A DNA stretch of 64,000 nt from contig NZ_CP083370.1 of the NCBI RefSeq assembly GCF_017488845.2, positions 1,860,001 through 1,924,000 on the forward strand, written 5' to 3'. Of this stretch, positions 60,499 through 64,000 are shown one piece after another. Position numbers and translations under genes: made by a program. Below the pieces are notes generated by a model. That model was not told the origin of the DNA, made no database searches, and saw nothing but the letters and a program-made list of their open reading frames with translations. Source of the stretch: Ensifer canadensis. Lineage in GTDB: Bacteria; Pseudomonadota; Alphaproteobacteria; Rhizobiales; Rhizobiaceae. Position 1 is the stretch's first letter, and every line of letters begins with the position of its first letter.

Positions 60499-61075
60499 TG
60501 AGTTCTCGCTCTATCGCTTGTCGGCATTCCCGCTGGTGGCGGGCAAAGGCGCTTTCGCGCGGCGGCGCCTGTGGCCTGTGATCCTTGCGCGGCCTTGCGG
60601 CATTGCGCATCCGGTTGCGCCAGGTGGCGAGCCAGTCGAGCTTGGCCGCGTCCCGACCGGATTTCGCCGTCCAGTAATCGCGGAATTTTTCAAGCTCCAG
60701 CTCCACCTGGGCCGCGCCGAAGCCCAGCCGGGCGGCAAAATCCCGGTCCGGCTCGAATTGCTCGGGAAGGCGCGTGGCGCGCCTGCCACCTGGCACAGGA
60801 CGCCGCGGCGCAAGGGTTTGGGTGTTGTCGGGAGAGTTAATTTCTTTAGGGGGTGCGGGGGATCTTTCTTTATCAGAGAGGGGGACGCCGTCCGTCGCCG
60901 TGACGACCTGTGACGTCACGTGAGCGCGGCGGCGCTGTTGCCGTTCGCGATCGCTGGCCCGGCGTTTGTCGATGTCCGATTGCTGGCCGGCCTCCGCCGC
61001 ACGCACCGCACACAGGATCATCTCCGGCGTCGCGCCGCACTGGACCAGAGCCTCGACGATCGATGTGATGCGCAT
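60422..61075 (-). CDS. Phage replication-module protein (DnaT/O-like), tentative
   Basis: A 217-residue protein. A basic middle (DKRRASDRERQQRRRAHV) leads to a linker, then a C-terminal domain with ARLPEQFEPDRDFA-like text (RLPEQFEPDRDFAARLGFGA) and FRDYWTAKSGRDAAKLDWLA followed by TWRNRMRNA. This 'F..YW......K.DW...W..W..' pattern is typical of the C-terminal region of phage replication/helicase-loader proteins. First gene of the operon. GAGGAC is upstream of the ATG. Confidence 0.7.
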   Translation of the reverse strand: MRITSIVEALVQCGATPEMILCAVRAAEAGQQSDIDKRRASDRERQQRRRAHVTSQVVTATDGVPLSDKERSPAPPKEINSPDNTQTLAPRRPVPGGRRATRLPEQFEPDRDFAARLGFGAAQVELELEKFRDYWTAKSGRDAAKLDWLATWRNRMRNAARPRKDHRPQAPPRESAFARHQRECRQAIERELNGNLGNDDLINKPIFDLEPGDYRAH

Positions 61076-61098
61076 CGCCTAGTCCTCGCTCGCAAGGG

Positions 61099-61204
61099 CT
61101 AGAGAATTTCCAGGAAAAGTACGAAGCGGTTTTCCGTCAGGAAATGCGTAAAAACAAAGAGATAGAGCGTTTGTTCGGTTCCGTTTAAATCGGAAACGCT
61201 CTAG
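61099..61204. repeat. Dispersed repeat R3, copy 2
   Basis: AGAGAATTTCCAGGAAAAGT, CGGTTTTCCGTCAGGAAATG, AAACAAAGAGATAGAGCG, ending CCGTTTAAATCGGAAACGCT. Flanked by CTAG on both sides. Confidence 0.8.
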
Positions 61205-62017
61205 CGCCACGCGGACGAAAACACCGCGATGCCGCTGCGGCAAAGGCCGCTGCACAAACCTGTTGATCCGGCCGGCGATGGCGCGCGGTCGAACAGGCTG
61301 GGCAAGCGTCGCCAAGATCCCGCTCGCAGACGAAAGGACACGACCATCCACCGGCACGACAACGGCAGGCACGCCGCCTCGCCGCAACGACCGGTCCGCC
61401 ATGGCGCTACGGTCGTGCACGCGCCGGCTCGACCAAACGCTCGCACCCGCCACCCATCTCCGCGGCCATTTCTCCGCCGACAGGACCGACGCACAAAGAA
61501 ATCTCTGCAAACTCACTTCTCGCATCACGTCGCTCCTCATGATTGTCGGCACAGGTTCGCGTCGCCCAAACCGACGATCGCTCTTCGTGCCCTGCACCTG
61601 GTCTGACTTTCCTCCGCGCCCTCGCCGGCAAGCCGTCTGAAACCCCGCCTGCAGCCTGCTGGGCGGGACTGGGTTCGGCCACGTGACCGTGGCGCTGGAG
61701 CGCTGCGCGTCCGGTATGCCCCGGCATCCACGATGCCCTGGCACCCCCCATGACGCACAAACCGCTCCAGCCTTTCGAACCCGCGCATGATCACGCACCG
61801 AGATCGCATCCGATCGTCGGGGGCATGCGTCAGAAACGGTTTGCCGGCGCCGAAATGGAAGCGAGGGGCCACCGGGGAGGAGGTGGGCAGCAGCCCCTCG
61901 CTGTGATCGCCGCTGCGGCTGCGCCCGCGCGCCGGATCGGCACGCAAGGGACGCTGCAGCCGCGCCGCATGGCACCGAAAAGATCGGGGGCAGCAGCAGG
62001 ACGACGATCAGTCTCTT
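61205..62017. other. Gene-poor gap inside the phage block
   Basis: About 810 bp between two repeats. A minus-strand frame from 61525 has GGAG before its ATG but runs into the R3 repeat and shows no family pattern; I do not accept it as a gene. Long frames elsewhere are typical of high-GC noise. May be remnant phage DNA. Confidence 0.4.
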
Positions 62018-62124
62018 CCACAGCGCCGCGCGTCTTGTTAGACGCGCAAATGTCGCTGTATCCCTTTGAATTGCTGCATGTTTTCGTCCCTAATCGAATA
62101 CGATTTAAGGAACATGCAGTAGGG
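62018..62124. repeat. ABC-like palindromic repeat
   Basis: Full-length: CACAGCGCCGCGCGTCTTGT, TAGACGCGCAAATGTCGCTG, TTTGAATTGCTGCATG, TAATCGAATACGATTTAAGG and CATGCAGTAG. Confidence 0.85.
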
Positions 62125-62268
62125 CCTCACCCGTCGTTGCCGACGAACCAATGGCCTACAATTCCCTGGCCTCTTCCCGTTCACCTGAGGGAGGGAGCCA
62201 TTCCCCACCTCGCCTTCAGCCGGCGACAGAGCCACCGACAAAGGCGATGACGACTGTCGGACCGGACA

Positions 62269-62646
62269 TCACGATTTCCTCCTGTCTCGCCAGACCGGCG
62301 CGAACGCCTCGTCGAGCTCGCGTTGCAATGCCTCGAAGTCGAGACCCGGCAGGTCCTCCTTGCCCGGCAGGTCCCTCTTGCCCGGTGCGTCCCCCTTGCC
62401 GATCAGCTCGAGCCCCGGCGCCAGCTTCATCCGGCCCGCGAGAAGCGCCATGCCCCACCGCCTAAGCCGGCCGGCCAGCCCGGCCTCACCGACCGCCCTC
62501 CTCCTGCCCGTGCGCTGCCTGCCGCAGCCAAGCGCCGGGCTGGCAGCCCAGCTGAAGGCGGCGAGCGTCACCGAGGTGGCGGAAAAGGCTGCAAGCCCGG
62601 CGAAAACAGGATTGCCGAGAAGCGTGTCCGTCACGTGCTCAAGCAT
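62269..62646 (-). CDS. Phage-region small protein, unknown
   Basis: A 125-residue protein. The N-terminus is hydrophobic ([20 protein letters not shown]), the middle basic, and the C-terminus repeats '[13 protein letters not shown]' before a helix ([18 protein letters not shown]). GGAGGTGG lies 3-4 bases before the ATG. It overlaps the HTH gene by 8 bp, so it is coupled to it. Confidence 0.6.
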   Translation of the reverse strand: MLEHVTDTLLGNPVFAGLAAFSATSVTLAAFSWAASPALGCGRQRTGRRRAVGEAGLAGRLRRWGMALLAGRMKLAPGLELIGKGDAPGKRDLPGKEDLPGLDFEALQRELDEAFAPVWRDRRKS

Positions 62647-62917
62647 GTGCCACCTCCACCACGACGATTGCCCTTGCCCGGTTTTTCAGCCGGCGGATAA
62701 CGCCGCGCTCCTCCATCGCCGCCACCATCCGCGAGATGCCGGATTTCGATGACAGACCCAGATGGTCCTTCATCTCGTCGAACGTCGGCGAGACCCCGCC
62801 CTTGTCGGCGCTGTAGCAGCGAATGAATCTGAGCAGCTCGTTCTGCCGCAGCGTCAGGCCGAGCGGCTGGCGCGTGGCGCGCCTGGTTGTCCTTGATGCG
62901 ATTCTGGTGGCAGTCAT
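62639..62917 (-). CDS. LexA-type HTH protein without peptidase domain
   Basis: A 92-residue protein that is essentially a LexA DNA-binding domain: [60 protein letters not shown]. The S24 autopeptidase half is missing. It may compete for SOS-type boxes or repress phage promoters. It overlaps the upstream gene by ATGA. Confidence 0.85.
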   Translation of the reverse strand: MTATRIASRTTRRATRQPLGLTLRQNELLRFIRCYSADKGGVSPTFDEMKDHLGLSSKSGISRMVAAMEERGVIRRLKNRARAIVVVEVAHA

Positions 62918-63111
62918 CGGCTCACTCCAGCAAGCAGGCAGTCATCGTCGATGCGGCCCGCCGCGTTACCTCGTCGGTCACACCCGCCCGCGAAGCACGA
63001 GGCGTCGCGCCTGGCATGCCCGGCAAAGTGCCAGCCGGCCCGCTCCAGGCTGGAGCCGCGACCGAAAATGTCGGCCTCGTAAAGTTCGATTGACTGTTCG
63101 TTTCCGTTCAT
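62914..63111 (-). CDS. Phage-region small protein, first early gene
   Basis: A 65-residue Cys/Gly/Arg-rich protein ([40 protein letters not shown]). Four Cys residues could bind a metal. Its ATG lies immediately next to the operator, leaving almost no leader, and it ends in an ATGA overlap with the LexA-type HTH gene. First gene of the leftward early operon. Confidence 0.6.
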   Translation of the reverse strand: MNGNEQSIELYEADIFGRGSSLERAGWHFAGHARRDASCFAGGCDRRGNAAGRIDDDCLLAGVSR

Positions 63112-63161
63112 ATCCTATCAATAATAGGATCGTATCGTTTTATCAAGAGGAAAAATCCTAT
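63112..63161. promoter_or_regulatory. Phage repressor operator region
   Basis: ATCCTAT CAATA ATAGGAT (63112-63130) is a perfect 7-bp inverted repeat, and a half-site ATCCTAT lies at 63155-63161. It sits between the S24 repressor and the leftward early operon. On the minus strand, TTGATA followed 17 bases later by TATTGA is a possible promoter overlapping the operator. Confidence 0.7.
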
Positions 63162-63196
63162 TGGACGTAGGAAGCGGAATCTGGGATGCCATTGCC

Positions 63197-63850
63197 ATGG
63201 ATCAATTGCGGCGCCTTATCCGGGAAGCAGTCGACGCGAAGAGGACGACCTACAAGGATCTGTCCATCGCGATCGGGAAGAACCACGCCTATATCCAGCA
63301 GTTCGTCGAGCGCGAGAGCCCGCGCGAACTGCGCGAACGTGACGTGCGCACCATCACCGACCTGATCAGCGCGACGCCGGACGCGGGCGAAACCGGCCAA
63401 CCCCGCAACGCCACCGGTTTCAATCCGCAGATCGTGCCCGGCGAGCAGCTCGTCGGCCATCGCGACCTGCCGATTTTCGTTGCCGCCCAGGGCGGCGACG
63501 GCCATGTGATCGTCACCTTCGATGCGGTCGAATACGTCAAGCGCCCCTCGGTGCTCGAAGGCGTCAAGGGCGCCTATGGCATCTACCTCACCGGCACCTC
63601 GATGATTCCGGCCTATGAGCCCGGCGACATGGCGCTGGTGCATCCGCACCTGCCGCCGGCGCGCGACAAGGATGTCGTGCTCTACCACGTGCCACCCGCC
63701 AACGACGCCGAGGCGATCATCAAGCGCCTGGTGTCGTTCAACGACCGGGAATGGACGCTGAAGCAGTACAATCCCTATCTGGAATTCACCGAGAGCCGGG
63801 TGGAATGGTCCTTCTGCCACCGGGTCGTGGGCAAATACAGCGCCCGCTGA
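63197..63850 (+). CDS. S24-family phage repressor (LexA-like fold)
   Basis: A 217-residue regulator. The N-terminal HTH (QLRRLIREAVDAKRTTYKDL, SIAIGKNHAYIQQFVERESP) is followed by a C-terminal S24 domain with the catalytic dyad Ser135 (GTSMIPAYEPGD) and Lys176 (AEAIIKRLV). The usual Ala-Gly cleavage site is not evident (AAQGG instead), so self-cleavage is uncertain. It is divergent from the early operon, with operators between. It is the lysogeny-type switch of the decayed prophage. ATG at 63197 is chosen; an in-frame TTG at 63161 is within the operator. Confidence 0.88.
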   Translation: MDQLRRLIREAVDAKRTTYKDLSIAIGKNHAYIQQFVERESPRELRERDVRTITDLISATPDAGETGQPRNATGFNPQIVPGEQLVGHRDLPIFVAAQGGDGHVIVTFDAVEYVKRPSVLEGVKGAYGIYLTGTSMIPAYEPGDMALVHPHLPPARDKDVVLYHVPPANDAEAIIKRLVSFNDREWTLKQYNPYLEFTESRVEWSFCHRVVGKYSAR

Positions 63851-63975
63851 CGCTGCGCAGGCATCGCCCGCCAGCCGCCGCCCGGAACACCGCTCCGCAA
63901 CAGCTTCAAAAGTAATAGCTTTTCGAAAATGGCGCCTGCTTGACGCTACGTCATGCGCGAGAGCAGCCGGCGATA

Positions 63976-64000
63976 AGGATAAAAACATGCAGCAATTCAA
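63976..64000. repeat. ABC-like repeat, cut by window edge
   Basis: AAGGATAAAAACATGCAGCA followed by ATTCAA: the beginning of a reverse-oriented copy that continues beyond the window. Confidence 0.75.

Noticed and set aside
61079..61525. Minus-strand frame with GGAG before its ATG
   Set aside because: Arg-rich, no family resemblance, and its C-terminal part is R3 repeat sequence.
63158..64000. Long minus-strand frame opposite the S24 repressor
   Set aside because: Antisense to a clear S24 gene and begins inside an ABC-like repeat.
46602..64000. Short frames ending in 'CMF(L/S)SLNR.(R/G)F.E.CS'-like text as genes
   Set aside because: They are translations of the ABC-like palindromic repeats, not proteins.
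1..64000. tRNA or rRNA genes as phage attachment sites
   Set aside because: No cloverleaf or conserved rRNA sequence was seen on either strand.

Overview
The window is high-GC DNA from an alphaproteobacterium of the Rhizobiaceae, most likely Sinorhizobium/Ensifer or a close relative. The grounds are: a 355-residue MlotiK1-type cyclic-nucleotide-gated potassium channel, DUF1127 and BA14K proteins, two GlxA-type AraC regulators, and two families of intergenic palindromic repeats (RIME-like and ABC-like) of the kind described in rhizobia. No tRNA, rRNA, CRISPR array, nod, nif or plasmid replication gene is visible.

Left part (0-23 kb): small stress and regulatory units. These are an ArsR/AHSA1 pair, a VIT-like membrane protein, a LysR regulator divergent from a small basic protein and a DUF1127 gene, a GbdR-like regulator, a PleD-like diguanylate cyclase next to a two-receiver paralog, the cAMP-gated K+ channel divergent from a class III nucleotide cyclase, and a TPR-HTH regulator with a beta-propeller protein. 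An IS110/IS1111-type insertion sequence carries a structured 3' non-coding end that is a candidate bridge RNA. DUF899, DUF1254, metal-dependent hydrolase, peroxiredoxin and secreted caspase-like genes follow.

Middle part (23-46 kb): a large MscS-family channel, then an ABC uptake operon (DUF1636, ATPase, binding protein, permease, DUF924) behind a cobalamin riboswitch. A Zur-like palindrome lies in the divergent promoter region, and a degenerate copy of that palindrome with its flanks lies about 500 bp away. After this come several 'regulator divergent from redox enzyme' units: HxlR/SDR/quinone reductase, MarR(OhrR-like)/hydrolase, LysR/RidA/Old Yellow Enzyme and GlxA/haloperoxidase. An SLC13-type transporter, a Tat-exported metallo-hydrolase and a fatty acid hydroxylase complete this part.

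Right part (46-64 kb): a repeat-rich accessory zone. It holds about ten ABC-like palindromic elements, several very small genes, a pair of small paralogs, and two blocks of phage-derived genes. One block (49.4-52.7 kb) is a lysis module with a frameshifted endolysin and an IS5-truncated packaging-region gene. The other (58.4-63.9 kb) is an early/regulatory module with an S24 repressor, a LexA-type HTH protein, a stand-alone DnaA domain IV protein and a frameshifted gene. Ordinary chromosomal genes (Sel1, BA14K, YciI, amidohydrolase) lie between the blocks, so this looks like a decayed, split prophage.

The most rewarding leads are the channel/cyclase pair, the IS-borne structured RNA, the dual-control cobalamin/metal uptake operon with its duplicated operator, and the decayed phage modules with the phage DnaA-domain protein. 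All family calls come from reading the sequence; no database search was run.
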